The notes beneath the pieces were generated by a model. The model saw nothing but the letters and a program-made list of their open reading frames with translations, did not search any database and was not told the DNA's origin. The translations under genes and the position numbers were made by a program. From positions 1 to 60,328 of the forward strand of contig JASNJN010000083.1 of the NCBI GenBank assembly GCA_030180075.1: a stretch of DNA of 60,328 nucleotides. The letters are read 5' to 3'. Origin of the DNA: Mikrocytos mackini (lineage: Eukaryota; Endomyxa; Ascetosporea; Mikrocytida; Mikrocytiidae). How positions within the stretch are numbered: the first letter of the stretch is position 1; each line of letters starts with the position of its first letter. Below are positions 10,508-20,848 of the stretch, piece after piece.

Positions 10508-11539
10508 CACAATATTATGATTGATGAAAATAAACGCGTACTCATACCAAGGGACCACTACGTAGAACTCTTTAACAGAGCACACGAATACCTTGGACAT
10601 GCAGGATTTAAACGACTTTGGACATCTATTTCTCCTTTCGTCTCGGGGCAGGGACTCGCCAAGTTCGTGCGAAAAGAATCAAGCCTATGTGAACCTTGTC
10701 TCCGTCATAAACAAAGAAAACAAACTATGGATACACACAAGGATACATATTTGAAAGAACTCCATTTAAAACGATAGCAAGCGACATCTATGGACCTTTA
10801 GATAGCGACAGTTACATTCATGACTTTGAGAAACCAAGATTCTTTGTGGTTTCAGTCATTGATATTGCTACCAGACTAGTATCTATCCATCTTACAGAAG
10901 ACACATCCCACCAGTACATTATTAATGACGTACTAGAGCCATGGATACAGAAATACGGCGCACCCGACCGATTCATATCGGATAACGGAAGGCAATACGT
11001 ATGCAAGCCCGTAAAGGACTTCCTTCAGCGGAACAACATTACTCATACACGCACATCTGCATACAACCCTAGTAGTAACTCAATCGCAGAAAGAATTAAT
11101 CAAACAATCGGAGTTTTATTTAGGATAAACGCTGGAGAACATGTGGATCACATCAAGAAGACTATTCTAAGAAATCTGAATGAAGGCAGAAACAGAATAA
11201 CTGGATACAGTCCACGAGAGTTGATATCAGGAACCTCTCCACTAGATCCCTTTCAACGAACTCTTGACATTAACTTCATAGAACTGAAGGACAAAGAAGA
11301 AAGAGTAAAACAGAATGAGAACATGAAAATAAACAGCAAACGCATTCCCCATACGTTCAAGACTGGTGACCAAGTCATGTTACGAAACGAAGAACTTAAG
11401 AAAGGAAGTAACCGATATGACGGACCTTACCGCGTGACACACGTCGGAACCAGTGGAAATAGAATCGAAATATAAACAGAACGTAGAAGACAGTGGCACA
11501 ACATAAAGAGAATTATTCCTGTGCCGAAGGAGGGGAGAA
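10508..11539 (+). pseudogene. Integrase of gypsy B (MITE-split, frameshifted)
   Basis: It resumes directly after the MITE with the integrase zinc-binding region (HEYLGH ... CEPC). A one-base deletion in an A-run near 10720, relative to element A, shifts the frame. The core then reads open from about 10740, with the catalytic Asp in ISDNGRQY and Glu in NSIAERIN, and the C-terminal FKTGDQVM region. A TAA at 11473-11475 stands where A has CAA. The purine tract before the LTR is intact. Confidence 0.88.
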
Positions 11540-11698
11540 TGTGGGGTTCAATATAGCCCACATGAATTAATGACATAAATTTAAATTTGAATTTGAATTT
11601 ATGATTTAAATAAATAATAATTAAAAAATTAGCTTAGAAATTTTATAATGTTTCAAAATAAGGATAGACCCACTTTAAGTCTATACAACCATTATATA
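11540..11698 (+). repeat. 3' LTR of gypsy B, truncated
   Basis: It starts TGTGGGGTTC, matches the segment beginning at 6913 with a few small indels, and stops at 11698 where the LTR of element C begins (TGACGCGTCC). Only ~159 bp are comparable, so the true LTR end is unknown. Confidence 0.8.
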
Positions 11699-11911
11699 TG
11701 ACGCGTCCTGAATAGGCGTGGTGCTTGTTGTGTTGATTCGATGAGTGTGTGGGTGCATCGAATGCCATTGTTATACTCTTAGTAAGTTTTAAATTTAATA
11801 TAGTTTTATTGCGAATTTTAATATTCTTAATTATTTAGAAAAGAGGAATGTTCTTCGAAATTCCTTTTCTTTCTAGTAGCCAACTTACGACGTAGCTTGT
11901 GGGATACGTCA
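11699..11911 (-). repeat. 3' LTR of gypsy element C
   Basis: Read on the minus strand it starts TGACGTATCC at 11911 and ends GGACGCGTCA at 11699: 213 bp with TG...CA ends and a short terminal inverted repeat. It is preceded by a purine tract (AAGAAGAGAGGCAGAA, 11912-11927 minus). The stop codon of pol overlaps the first LTR bases. It lies inside the LTR of element B, so C inserted later. Confidence 0.75.
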
Positions 11912-12146
11912 TTCTGCCTCTCTTCTTAATGCAACCTTATCCGTCTCCAACACAGGCTTTACTCGTTTGATATTCATTCGTATAATTTTCCCATTGACAT
12001 TGACCATTAGGTAGTTCCTCTTGGTGTTGTTACTGACTACCTCAAATGGTCCCTCGAATTTGGGTTCCCATTTTAACGGATTTATTCGTTTAACATAGAC
12101 TTCGCTTCCTGGCGTATATGTGAATGTTATTCTCTTGGCGTTCGCT
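11909..12146 (-). pseudogene. Gypsy element C, integrase C-terminal fragment
   Basis: The minus strand encodes about 79 residues with the C-terminal integrase signature (GSEVYVKR, FEGPFEVV, then a basic tail ending VALRREAE and TGA). Ty3/gypsy integrases end with such a GPY/F-like module. The family differs from A and B. Everything upstream has been lost at the TIR element starting at 12147. It is too short to be in most gene predictions. Confidence 0.7.
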
Positions 12147-12458
12147 TGTTTGTCTAAATATGACCCAAATTTAAGTAGTGTCCGAGAAGNCTCGCNTGTT
12201 GATCCTTTTGAGTTTGAACATTTTTAGAAAAATTAAAATTTTAAAAGGTGAAAATACTTTATCGATTTGTTTTGCTTCTACTATAGTTTTATAGTTCTGA
12301 AACATGAAATTTGTGTTTTCGTGTGAAAATGAGAAAATTGAGAGACAAAATTAATATTTTTCATTTCTCAGATTTTACAAAAAATCTTTTATCAAAATGA
12401 ATAACAACAACGAGGCTTCTCGGACACTACTTAAATTTGGGTCATATTTAGACAAACA
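12147..12458. mobile_element. Small TIR element with ~55-bp inverted ends
   Basis: Bases 12147-12203 and about 12403-12458 are inverted repeats (TGTTTGTCTAAATATGACCC ... and its complement), with GTGTCCGAGAAG inside. Ns at 12190 and 12196 fall in the left arm. The ~200-base interior is AT-rich and non-coding. No clear target duplication is visible. It truncates gypsy C and lies 47 bases from MULE1. Confidence 0.7.
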
Positions 12459-12505
12459 CAATAAAAGAAAATACTCACAATCGGTCAATTACTTGGACAG
12501 TTAAA

Positions 12506-13002
12506 ATAGGTTAAATTAGGAGGCCCACCAGAAATAGAATTTTTGCAGGCGTTTTCAATGTTTTTTGTTTCTGGTATGGATATTTTAAAGTTTATTAATA
12601 CATTTGTTGTAGCTATAATTTGTATTATCCTTCTTATTACTCTGTTCTCTTTAAAACTATGTTGCCATATTTGACCACTTATAGCCATTATATTAAATGG
12701 GGCTACGTGTTATGGTTTGTAAACCCATTGTTGTTATCCGTAGTTTTCAAAAAGGCGGGGTATGTTTTATAAATCAAAATTTGTAAATTTAAAAATTTAA
12801 ATTTCAGAAACTATATGACGGAGAATAAGCAGAAGAAAGACCTCCCACTACTCCCAACTATACCCCGCCCAAACAGCCATAACAGCAGTACACACGATAA
12901 AAGAATAATAGAATTAAGACCAGAGAAAACGATCGGCTGGGAACTGTCACTATCAAGTCCAAACAAAGCTTTCATACATGATATACAAACGGATCAAACA
13001 AT
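12506..13002 (+). repeat. Left TIR of MULE1
   Basis: This 497-base arm is inverted at 15535-16033. It includes the A/T promoter motif, the start codon at 12815 and the first ~63 codons of the transposase, so the coding region begins inside the terminal repeat. Confidence 0.92.
12786..12814 (+). promoter_or_regulatory. AAATTT-type motif before MULE1 transposase
   Basis: AAATTTAAAAATTTAAATTT lies about ten bases before ATG 12815. It is duplicated in the right TIR (about 15723-15751, minus). The match to the motif before gamma-tubulin suggests the element uses the host start-proximal signal. Confidence 0.55.
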
Positions 13003-15172
13003 CAACTCCAGTTTTAACACTAACTCAAACACTATTAAAACTAATCCCGATTCTAAACTCGACAACAATAATGGAACAGGCCTCGTCTCTAACCTAACCA
13101 TCCCTTCACTTGAAAAGCTTTCTAACTCCCTACAAGAACCAAGTGCTTCTATACAATATTCTGATGATGTGTCGGATCTCCCTGTTTCCAGTTCAATTCC
13201 CAAAACAATACAAAATGGTCTAAACAAATATTTTCAAATAGGACAAAATTTTGATTCCTATAATGATTTCAAACTCATATTGGACCAATATAAAACCGAG
13301 TTCATAGCTGACATAATAATAAGTGATAGTAAAAAGATTGAAACGAAGTGTAAAGAAATTAAAAAGTTAAATTCAATTAAAAATTTTATTTTAAAATTAA
13401 AATATCATTCTGCTACTTTTATATGTGAGTTTGGCGGAAAACAAAACAAACAAAAGAAGAAAGATGAAGACAATACTAAAATAAAGAAGAACACATTTAC
13501 CCAAAAGATGGGCTGTCAATTCCTTATCAGCTTAAAATACAATAAAAGAAAATTGATAGTTGAAACTTTAACAGACCATTCAAAACACGCTAATATAACA
13601 TTAAAGAAGCCTGTACTAGAAGACGAGATAAAAGTTTCTTTAGAGCAATTTCCAAATGAGAGAATAAACTTGCGTAGAATTATAAATACAATACCAGAAG
13701 AAAATTTAAAATTTCATTCCTACAACGATATTTATAATTTACGACGCAAAGCCACAGATAAGAATACTGATGAGAAAGATGACCAATTTGTTATTAAAAA
13801 ACTGATAGGTGATTTTGAGGAAATTTATTATAATGATGAATTAATGGGAATTTATTATCAGGATGATATAATGCGCGGATTATTTGACAATTATGGGAAC
13901 GTATTATTCTTCGACGCTACGTATAATTTATTTAATGAGAGTTGCGCATTGTTTATCTTAAGTATCATAAACGGTGAAGGTTATACTGAGCCAGTTTTGA
14001 TATTTTCTACAAGCGATGAATGTTTCGAAAGTGTTGCGGTTTTTTTTCTGAAATTTATTTCAGATAATAATAGGAATAAACCGTTGCTTTGTTTTACTGA
14101 CAAAGATTGGGTTGAGCGCAAAACAATAAAGACGATTTTCCCAAATTGTAAACTAAGATTATGTGTTTACCATGCTACAAAGACTATAAATTCCAAAATA
14201 AATTCATTATATCCACACAAATCAAAAGAAGAAAAGGAACAACAGAAAGAAATAGTGAAAAGGCTTTTGTTTGCAAAAAACTTAGATGCGTATATAAGGG
14301 AAATTTGCAATCTTGACGAAGAACTACGAGTGTATTTCATGAAAAACTGGCACAAATACAGAGACGAGATAATAAGAAACCGTTATGAAAATAGAATCGA
14401 CATGTTTAGCAGAACTAATAATAGAGCCGAAGGAATCAATAGTTCAATTAAAAGACATTTTTTGGGGAAGCGGAAAATGTCGATATTCTTTGTGGAATTG
14501 GAAATTTTCATCAAAAGATTAAGGAATGAAAAACATAGGCTATTTGTATTAAGATACATAAAGGTTAAAACCTCATCTGAATTTCCGCCCATAATAAGAC
14601 AGGCAGAGGACATGTTGTGTTTGTTTGCTGCAGACATTATGATCAAATTTCAATGTAGTGATGTAAATACTAGAGAGTCTTGTAGGTTACAAAGTCAATA
14701 TGGCCTTATATGCATAAATTGTGTAAAGAATAAAGGAATGGGCATCAATACTTTATTGGATACGGTAAATAGAAGATGGAGACGTTCACTATTTATTGGG
14801 AATTTTAACTTCGATAAACTAGGCATGAAGAAGGAGGATTTTGATTTACAGATTAATTTTAAAAACGAGAATCAACCAGAGATTGAATATAATAACCATT
14901 TCTGCCTTAATGAAGAACCCAAAGATTACCAGAATATTTATAATAAAAAGGAAATAGATGCTAATAGTGTTGAAAATTCTGAAAATATAACGCTTTCTGA
15001 TTTAAAGTCTAGTTCAAAAAGTAAATCAGAAAATTATTTGTTTATTTTAACAAAGCAAATTGCACACCAGCTTAAAAATATGAAGAACGTTCCATATGGC
15101 AAAAAGAAAGAATTTTTGAAAGATATTAAAAAAGGGCTTGATAAAGGTTTAAATAATTATTTAAAAAAGTAA
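12815..15172 (+). CDS. MULE1 transposase (Mutator-like, FLYWCH/WRKY-type zinc finger)
   Basis: An intact 785-codon gene starting at ATG 12815. The N-terminal ~140 residues are Ser/Thr/Asn-rich and disordered. Residues about 200-270 hold a FLYWCH/GCM-like zinc-binding fold (FICEFGG ... GCQFLISLKY ... DHSKHAN). The MULE DDE core follows: Asp near 366 (FFDATYNLF), Asp near 428 (CFTDKDW), the C-x2-H pair near 449-452 (LCVYH) and Glu near 538 (NNRAEGINS). No clear SWIM finger is present; the tail has only Cys pairs (CRLQ...CINC). It should cut and rejoin DNA at the element's TIRs in the nucleus. MULE5 at 33416 is a decayed relative. Confidence 0.92.
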   Translation: MTENKQKKDLPLLPTIPRPNSHNSSTHDKRIIELRPEKTIGWELSLSSPNKAFIHDIQTDQTINSSFNTNSNTIKTNPDSKLDNNNGTGLVSNLTIPSLEKLSNSLQEPSASIQYSDDVSDLPVSSSIPKTIQNGLNKYFQIGQNFDSYNDFKLILDQYKTEFIADIIISDSKKIETKCKEIKKLNSIKNFILKLKYHSATFICEFGGKQNKQKKKDEDNTKIKKNTFTQKMGCQFLISLKYNKRKLIVETLTDHSKHANITLKKPVLEDEIKVSLEQFPNERINLRRIINTIPEENLKFHSYNDIYNLRRKATDKNTDEKDDQFVIKKLIGDFEEIYYNDELMGIYYQDDIMRGLFDNYGNVLFFDATYNLFNESCALFILSIINGEGYTEPVLIFSTSDECFESVAVFFLKFISDNNRNKPLLCFTDKDWVERKTIKTIFPNCKLRLCVYHATKTINSKINSLYPHKSKEEKEQQKEIVKRLLFAKNLDAYIREICNLDEELRVYFMKNWHKYRDEIIRNRYENRIDMFSRTNNRAEGINSSIKRHFLGKRKMSIFFVELEIFIKRLRNEKHRLFVLRYIKVKTSSEFPPIIRQAEDMLCLFAADIMIKFQCSDVNTRESCRLQSQYGLICINCVKNKGMGINTLLDTVNRRWRRSLFIGNFNFDKLGMKKEDFDLQINFKNENQPEIEYNNHFCLNEEPKDYQNIYNKKEIDANSVENSENITLSDLKSSSKSKSENYLFILTKQIAHQLKNMKNVPYGKKKEFLKDIKKGLDKGLNNYLKK

Positions 15173-15534
15173 TAAAATAATTCATCAAAAATATTTATTT
15201 ATATAAAATTGTACACTAACACAACATTGTTTGTTTAATTTACACATATTTTTACTTAATTAAAACTTTTTTATTTATGCTACTATCCGTTTTTTATGGA
15301 ACTAATTCATTTTTATCATACTTTGATATAACATATGCTTTAATCCCGAGCTAAATTTATATAGGAGCTGTAATTGTTTGCATTGACACGTTATATAGTT
15401 CATCAAAGTGTTTTAATTCTGAATAATGTGCTATCTCTTTTGTCCAAATTTAATAATAACATCGGTCCAGAATAAATCAATGTAGTGATAATGAAAGCTT
15501 AATGTGAAATATAATTCGAAAAGTAATGATTATT
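15173..15534. other. AT-rich 3' interior of MULE1
   Basis: This lies between the transposase stop and the right TIR. I see no gene and no strong structure. It may hold the transcription end for the transposase and for the convergent right-TIR ORF, whose last codons (15477-15534) lie here. Confidence 0.5.
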
Positions 15535-15722
15535 ATTGTTTGATCCGTTTGTATATCATGTATGAAAGCTTTGTTTGGACTTGATAGTGACAGTTCCCAG
15601 CCGATCGTTTTCTCTGGTCTTAATTCTATTATTCTTTTATCGTGTGTACTGCTGTTATGGCTGTTTGGGCGGGGTATAGTTGGGAGTAGTGGGAGGTCTT
15701 TCTTCTGCTTATTCTCCGTCAT
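15477..15722 (-). CDS. Right-TIR truncated transposase ORF of MULE1
   Basis: The right TIR duplicates the A/T motif, ATG and first 63 codons of the transposase, pointing inward. The frame runs 18 codons beyond the repeat and stops, giving an 81-residue peptide without zinc finger or catalytic core. If transcribed it would converge on the main gene. It is a by-product of the start codon lying in the TIR, and a function is speculative. Confidence 0.5.
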   Translation of the reverse strand: MTENKQKKDLPLLPTIPRPNSHNSSTHDKRIIELRPEKTIGWELSLSSPNKAFIHDIQTDQTIIIITFRIIFHIKLSLSLH

Positions 15723-16033
15723 ATAGTTTCTGAAATTTAAATTTTTAAATTTACAAATTTTGATTTATAAAACATACCCCGCCTTTTTGAAAATTACGGA
15801 TAACAACAATGGGTTTACAAACCATAACACGTAGCCCCATTTAATATAATGGCTATAAGTGGTCAAATATATGGCAACATAGTTTTAAAGAGAACAGAGT
15901 AATAAGAAGGATAATACAAATTATAGCTACAACAAATGTATTAATAAACTTTAAAATATCCATACCAGAAACAACAAACATTGAAAACGCCTGCAAAAAT
16001 TCTATTTCTGGTGGGCCTCCTAATTTAACCTAT
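15535..16033 (-). repeat. Right TIR of MULE1
   Basis: Inverted copy of 12506-13002 with a few substitutions and small indels, for example an extra AT near 15870. Confidence 0.92.
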
Positions 16034-17093
16034 ATTTAGATGTGAATCAAATATTAAATGATTAAGTTATAAATAAAACTTATAAGTTGACAATATGTGT
16101 GTCAATGATAAGTAAATATTATACAGTATAGAATATTTAAAATAAATGTGTTATTCCTTGGGGTTTAAATTTTTATTATTCAAAAGTTTAAATCAAATAT
16201 TACTATGAGATTAACATCTAATTTTTGCCACGTGCTAAATATCCAAACTGTTGGCAAGAATATTTTATTCTATAGAGTATTTATTGTTTCTTTCACTAAT
16301 TTAATTTCAAGACTATGATCACAAAATCAAAATTCTTGTTAGGTTATTCATTGTTTCTTATATGCCAACTAAACAATTAAAAACAAAGTTGTTGTTGTTC
16401 TTCATCATTTTACGATCAAGTTGTGATGAAAACACGCATTTCATTAGTTCTTGTGTGTTGATATAGATGCCTTCCATAGTGAAGTGGATGAATTGAATCA
16501 ATTTCCTCACGTGTCTTTATTTTCTCTGTATGTTAAGTACATAGATACTTAAAGCTCATTTGTTGATTGCCATTCTTCTTTAAATTAAACAACATCATAT
16601 GGCTAATCTTTCTGTTCACTTCTATAAAATTTAAAAATTTTAAGAAAGGAATCTACAAAACAGAACTCATCTTGTCAATACATAGACTCTAATATAATCA
16701 ACATAGTTTCTTGTGAAAGTGTACCAAAGAAAGTTAAGACAATAAGGTTCTTCTACGTTTATAACATCTAACCAAGAATATAGCTGTTACTAAATTGTTC
16801 TAGAGAACTGTCAGAGAGTAATAATTGATAGAGCATCCTAATTCAATGCAATCACATAAGAATATGTACAAATATTATATTAACAATATGTGATATAATA
16901 TTATATAAAGAGGTTATTTATAAAAATATTAATATGACTAAAATAACACGAAAAAATAATACTTAACTGACCGAATAATTTTCAAAACAATTGATTTTCA
17001 GACCAAAATTGGGATGTAGTTTATATGTATTAAATATTTCAATTAATATTGCCATTAATAAGTTTTTCCATTACTTCTTGGAAATACACCCTA
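16034..17093. other. AT-rich spacer between MULE1 and MULE2
   Basis: No gene, TIR or tandem repeat that I can support. An inverted copy of the MULE2 5' end, as expected if MULE2 had long TIRs, was searched for and not seen. Confidence 0.5.
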
Positions 17094-19472
17094 TTAAAAT
17101 TTTCTTTTCTGCGTCTTCATCTTCTTTCTTTTTTCAAAGTTGGTATTTGTAGTTTCTAACAACTCTTCGACACTTTTAGAAATCCCTTCCAAAATTTCAT
17201 CGTTTTGGGCCATTGACACCAATTTCATTAGTTTTGAGATGTGGTTGATGATCTTTATTTTTTCAAGTTCATTTTTTGTTGCAATTTGACTCGGATGCTG
17301 GTCTTCTTTTAGCACCATTTTCGTGAGTAATTCTCCGAGTTTATCTATTTTAATGGTTTTTTCGTCTGGTGTTTGGTTTGAAATCTTATGGGAGTTAATA
17401 ATTTCTTTTTTAAATGTAGGTGTTTCATTCTTTTGACGTATAGACTCCTCATAACAAGAAACCTGCATATGGCCACTTTCTAAATTAAACGGACTTCTCA
17501 ACTCAAGCAATGGGTGGTTCATAGATGCTTCCTTCCTATCGATGTTAAGTATGTTGGTTGTTTCTTGTCTATTTTCTGTACGATTTACACGAGAATTTAA
17601 ACAAACATAATGAATATGTTTGCAATACGCTTTGCTGGATAGATAATGCAAACATGTACACGATGCCATATGGTAGCACACTTTACAAAGCCCACAAGTC
17701 AAAGCACATTTACTATCACATATATACGGCTTTTTGATCCTTATCTTATAGTCATTCACAATATAATTTAATCCTTGTTTTCTAATAGCATAGTTAGCCA
17801 TACTGGTGGCGACTTTATGGGTGGAATTTATGGTTTTTGATCTATGTCCTTTTTCCTCGTTGTGTTTAGTAGCATAATTACGAATGTTTATCTTTTCAAT
17901 ATTAATATCATGTTTTATCAGTTCGTGTACCAGGAGATCCGATCTATTATTTCGTATACGATTTAAACGCTTTTGTTTGACAACACCAAACATGCTTTCC
18001 TGGAACATGTTTGCGTTGATCGTTGAATGTTTTCTATAACATAGTGCCCAACGCTCCGGGCACATGCTATATCGCTGTTCAAAATAAGAAAAGAAATCTT
18101 CGAAACTTTCTTTTATAAAACAACAAAATTGCTTTAACGCTCGTTTAAACTCATTAACATTTGGAATCATAACCAGGTGGTTAAACTGTTCTTTTACTTC
18201 AGACTTTGCATCATGATCATTAATCTTGAAAATTAAGTTTTTGTAAATGGCCTTTTTAAAGTGCCAAAAACAATATAACCAGGATGCCTGATCCATATAG
18301 TTTTCTTTGTATCCTTCGTAGAACATGTTAGCCATGTCTGACATGAAAAATTTAAGATGTAAATCTTTCAGGGAGTTTAGCTTTAGTCTTTTGAAAAATG
18401 TGCTCATTGTTTTCTTAGTTTCGGAGCTAGAAATTATATAAAAAATGGGACGAGCTCTCAAATTACGGTCCATTAAACTCCCGATTATCAGTTTAAATCC
18501 ATATAAATTAGTTCCATGGGCGGAGTCGATGAGGAAAGTATCCGCGGCCTTATTGTTCTGGAGGAACGTCAATTGTTCTTTGGTCTGGAAACATAGAAGA
18601 AAGTCAATGTCATCAAAGTCTGTTTTGAGATTTGTATTAACATTTAGCTGCTTGTTTGAAACATTAGGGAATTGTTTAAGTAAAATGTTAATTTTTTTGT
18701 TATTTTCTAAACTATTAAGTAATAGGTTTTAGCTTGTAATATCGTTTTTGTCCAATCTGCTAATGATTGTGTATGTGTTGCGTAAATATCTCAAATACGC
18801 CATAGTAATTAACTGTGATTTAAATTTTATTCGCCCATTTATTGAAGTAAGTACATTGTCGTAGATCGTTGAAAGATTTACACCCGATTTAATAGTTGCT
18901 ATCAATTTGTCTTTCAGAAGTTTAGGGAGCCGAATATTATCAAATTCAACGCTATGATTATGGAAGTTGTCATAGCACAATGAGAAACCATTTCCACGGG
19001 TTTGGTAAACTCTATAGTATGCAGAGCACGTAAATTTATTGTTTTCTCTTTGGTTGCATCGAAAATAAGTGATTGTACCTCTTTGAAGATCTTTTGACCC
19101 TGAAGTAAGGATATAGTTGAAACGATCTTTAGTTAATGTGTTGAAAATGAAAGTATTTAAAGTTGCCAATGATCTAAAGAATTCCTTTTTAAAATCCAAT
19201 TTTAAACTATTTGAAGTGCATTTTGATATCATTGTATCGGTATTTGGTATCGCCGGATGTTTTTTAGGAATTATATCGTCAACAATGTTAAAGATCAAGT
19301 GTTTTAGTTTTGTCTTGCCTCTATTAATGTGGTTGTAGAATGAATTTTTTGTTTTATAACTTTTTGTGCATATAAAACAATTAAACGTCTTTTTGAAGTT
19401 ATGGACCCTCGTTATGTGTATAGAAAGTGCTTTGGCGTTCTGTGCTACATATGAGCAGTGATCACAATTCAT
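17094..19472 (-). pseudogene. MULE2 transposase, interrupted by one stop codon
   Basis: The frame from ATG 19472 is open for 247 codons and meets TAA at 18729-18731. It then continues in the same frame to 17094, 792 codons in all, matching the 786 of MULE3. N-terminal C2H2-like fingers (CDHCSY ... HITRVH; CFIC ... H) precede a FLYWCH-like region (YFRCNQ ... FHNHS). The DDE core has Asp (FLIDSAHG), Asp (FFMSDMAN) with the C-x2-H pair CFWH, and Glu (MFQESMFG). A SWIM finger (CTCLHY ... CKHIH) follows. One nonsense change is the only visible lesion, and no TIRs were found. Confidence 0.88.
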
Positions 19473-19500
19473 ATAAAAATTTAAAATTTAGAAAATTTAT
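19473..19500 (-). promoter_or_regulatory. AAATTT-type motif before MULE2 transposase
   Basis: On the minus strand AAATTTTCTAAATTTTAAAT lies within about 25 bases of the ATG at 19472, as for the other MULE genes. Confidence 0.5.
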
Positions 19501-19814
19501 TTTTGATTAGTCTTGTATATAAGGTAGTTATATACCAATTTTCACGCCATATATACTCATTTATCCTCTTTATACAACATAATGAATCTTGTAGTCTTGT
19601 TTAACTACCAAATTTAAAAATAACAAAATTCATTGTAAAATTTCCGGGTGTGTTTTTAAACAACAAATTTTACTAGAAATATACAGTAGTGTAATTAAAA
19701 ACAGAACAATATGGTTTAAAGAAACTATTATTGAAAAAATTGAGTCACNTTTTTCCAGATTCCTTCGGGAAGTGTTGCAAAAGATATCCACCCTAGCGAT
19801 TAAAGGCGCATTGA
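19501..19814. other. Spacer upstream of the TFIIB fragment, with one N
   Basis: AT-rich to 19749, where an N marks an abrupt change to denser, coding-like sequence. The stretch 19752-19814 has open frames, but I could not identify a TFIIB zinc ribbon in any of them. Confidence 0.4.
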
Positions 19815-20621
19815 GAGAGATATTTCAAAGAAGACGATTCTTCCGCACAGCTGGACCGTATAAACTTAGTAAAAATAGACAAAATATCAGACTTCGCTAA
19901 ATATAGCTGTTCGAGCTTTTCTCCTAAACTCGACATTATGCTCAACACAACAAAGGAACAGACGATAAAGAAACTCAATGAACTGACCAACTCGATAGGA
20001 AAGTTGTTGAGACTCCCGAAGCCAGTGATATCTAACGCGCATGTATTGATCAAAGAATACAAAGCATCTTCACAAAAGACTAACCAGAGTAGAGAATCTT
20101 TGGTTGTGGCAGCTCTTATAGTTTCTTCACGTCAATCTGGGATGGCATTGAATGTAAAAGAGATCTCAAAAAGAGTAAACTTAGATACTGCGAAGATATC
20201 CAAGGCTCAAAATCGATTGTTGTCTGTTCTACAAGAAAATAAAATGAAGACGAAATCGTGTGGGTTGAATAGTCCTGCGGCGGGATACATAAGGCGATAT
20301 TGTTTCGATCTTAAAATTAATCCCGAAGTTCTAAATAAGGCGCTATTGATTTGTGAAGTGATAGAAAATAATAGAGGGCTGGAAGGTAAACGAGCAACTT
20401 CAATAGCATCTGGGATCGTTGGAGTTGTGAATGCATACCAAACTGAAAACAGATCCAATATTGAAGAGTTAAATAAGATTACAGGAGTGGGTGGAACAAC
20501 CATTATGAACACAATGAAAGTAGTTCTAGGAATCATAACCCACATTGAAGATTTTGAGTTTAGTAAAGAAGAACTGAAAGCTGTAAACATATGGTTGGAC
20601 GATAGTGCTAAAAGAAATTAA
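19815..20621 (+). CDS. Transcription initiation factor TFIIB-like core, N-terminus missing
   Basis: TFIIB bridges TBP and RNA polymerase II at promoters. The ORF from ATG 19938 (227 aa) contains two cyclin-like repeats. The first is around residues 20-105, with AALIVSSRQSG and VKEISKRVNLD; the second is around 115-210, with RATSIASGIVGVV and IEELNKITGVGGTTI. This is about two thirds of a normal TFIIB. The same frame is open upstream to 19815 and reads YFKEDDSSAQLDRI, which resembles the segment after the zinc ribbon. A TGA precedes it and no C-x2-C ribbon is visible. Either a frameshift or assembly error near the N at 19749 hides the 5' end, or the gene is truncated. It converges with the PHD gene. 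Confidence 0.75.
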   Translation, partial: ERYFKEDDSSAQLDRINLVKIDKISDFAKYSCSSFSPKLDIMLNTTKEQTIKKLNELTNSIGKLLRLPKPVISNAHVLIKEYKASSQKTNQSRESLVVAALIVSSRQSGMALNVKEISKRVNLDTAKISKAQNRLLSVLQENKMKTKSCGLNSPAAGYIRRYCFDLKINPEVLNKALLICEVIENNRGLEGKRATSIASGIVGVVNAYQTENRSNIEELNKITGVGGTTIMNTMKVVLGIITHIEDFEFSKEELKAVNIWLDDSAKRN

Positions 20622-20848
20622 AACAAAGAAATGTACATTGTATTGAATAATCAATTAAATTTAACAGGGTTAATAAATAGCTGAATAGAATACCTATGAA
20701 TACTAAAATGAATATGATTAACTTCGATGGTTTTGTAAACTTCTTAATTAATTTACCAAAATACAACAAATAATATAAATAAACCCATTTGAATAATATC
20801 TATCTATAGATTCTGAACTTAATTACTTGTTTTGGATAAATTATAAAT

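Larger units (their letters stand above)
6913..11698 (+). mobile_element. Ty3/gypsy retrotransposon B (near full length, degenerate)
   Basis: The element runs from LTR to LTR with gag, protease, RT, RNase H and integrase in the order typical of Ty3/gypsy. It carries at least two stop codons and three frameshifts and is split by a hAT-like MITE at 10117-10499. Its 3' LTR is cut at 11698 by element C. Without the MITE it would be about 4.4 kb. Coding parts are described separately. Confidence 0.85.
12506..16033 (+). mobile_element. MULE1: complete Mutator-like element with ~497-bp TIRs
   Basis: Left arm 12506-13002 and right arm 15535-16033 are inverted copies about 98% alike, starting ATAGGTTAAATTAGG. 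Long TIRs of several hundred bases are characteristic of Mutator-like elements. Between them lies one intact transposase gene. A 9-bp duplication expected for MULEs was looked for and is not evident (ACAGTTAAA against ATTTAGATG). High arm identity and an unbroken ORF suggest recent activity. Confidence 0.9.

Noticed and set aside
5285-11539. RIP-like C-to-T mutation of gypsy copies, suggested by CGA-to-TGA and CAA-to-TAA differences
   Set aside because: Other A/B differences run in both directions and include transversions; two stops are too few to support directed mutation.
12494-16040. 9-bp target duplication for MULE1
   Set aside because: Flanks ACAGTTAAA and ATTTAGATG do not match even allowing shifts of one or two bases.
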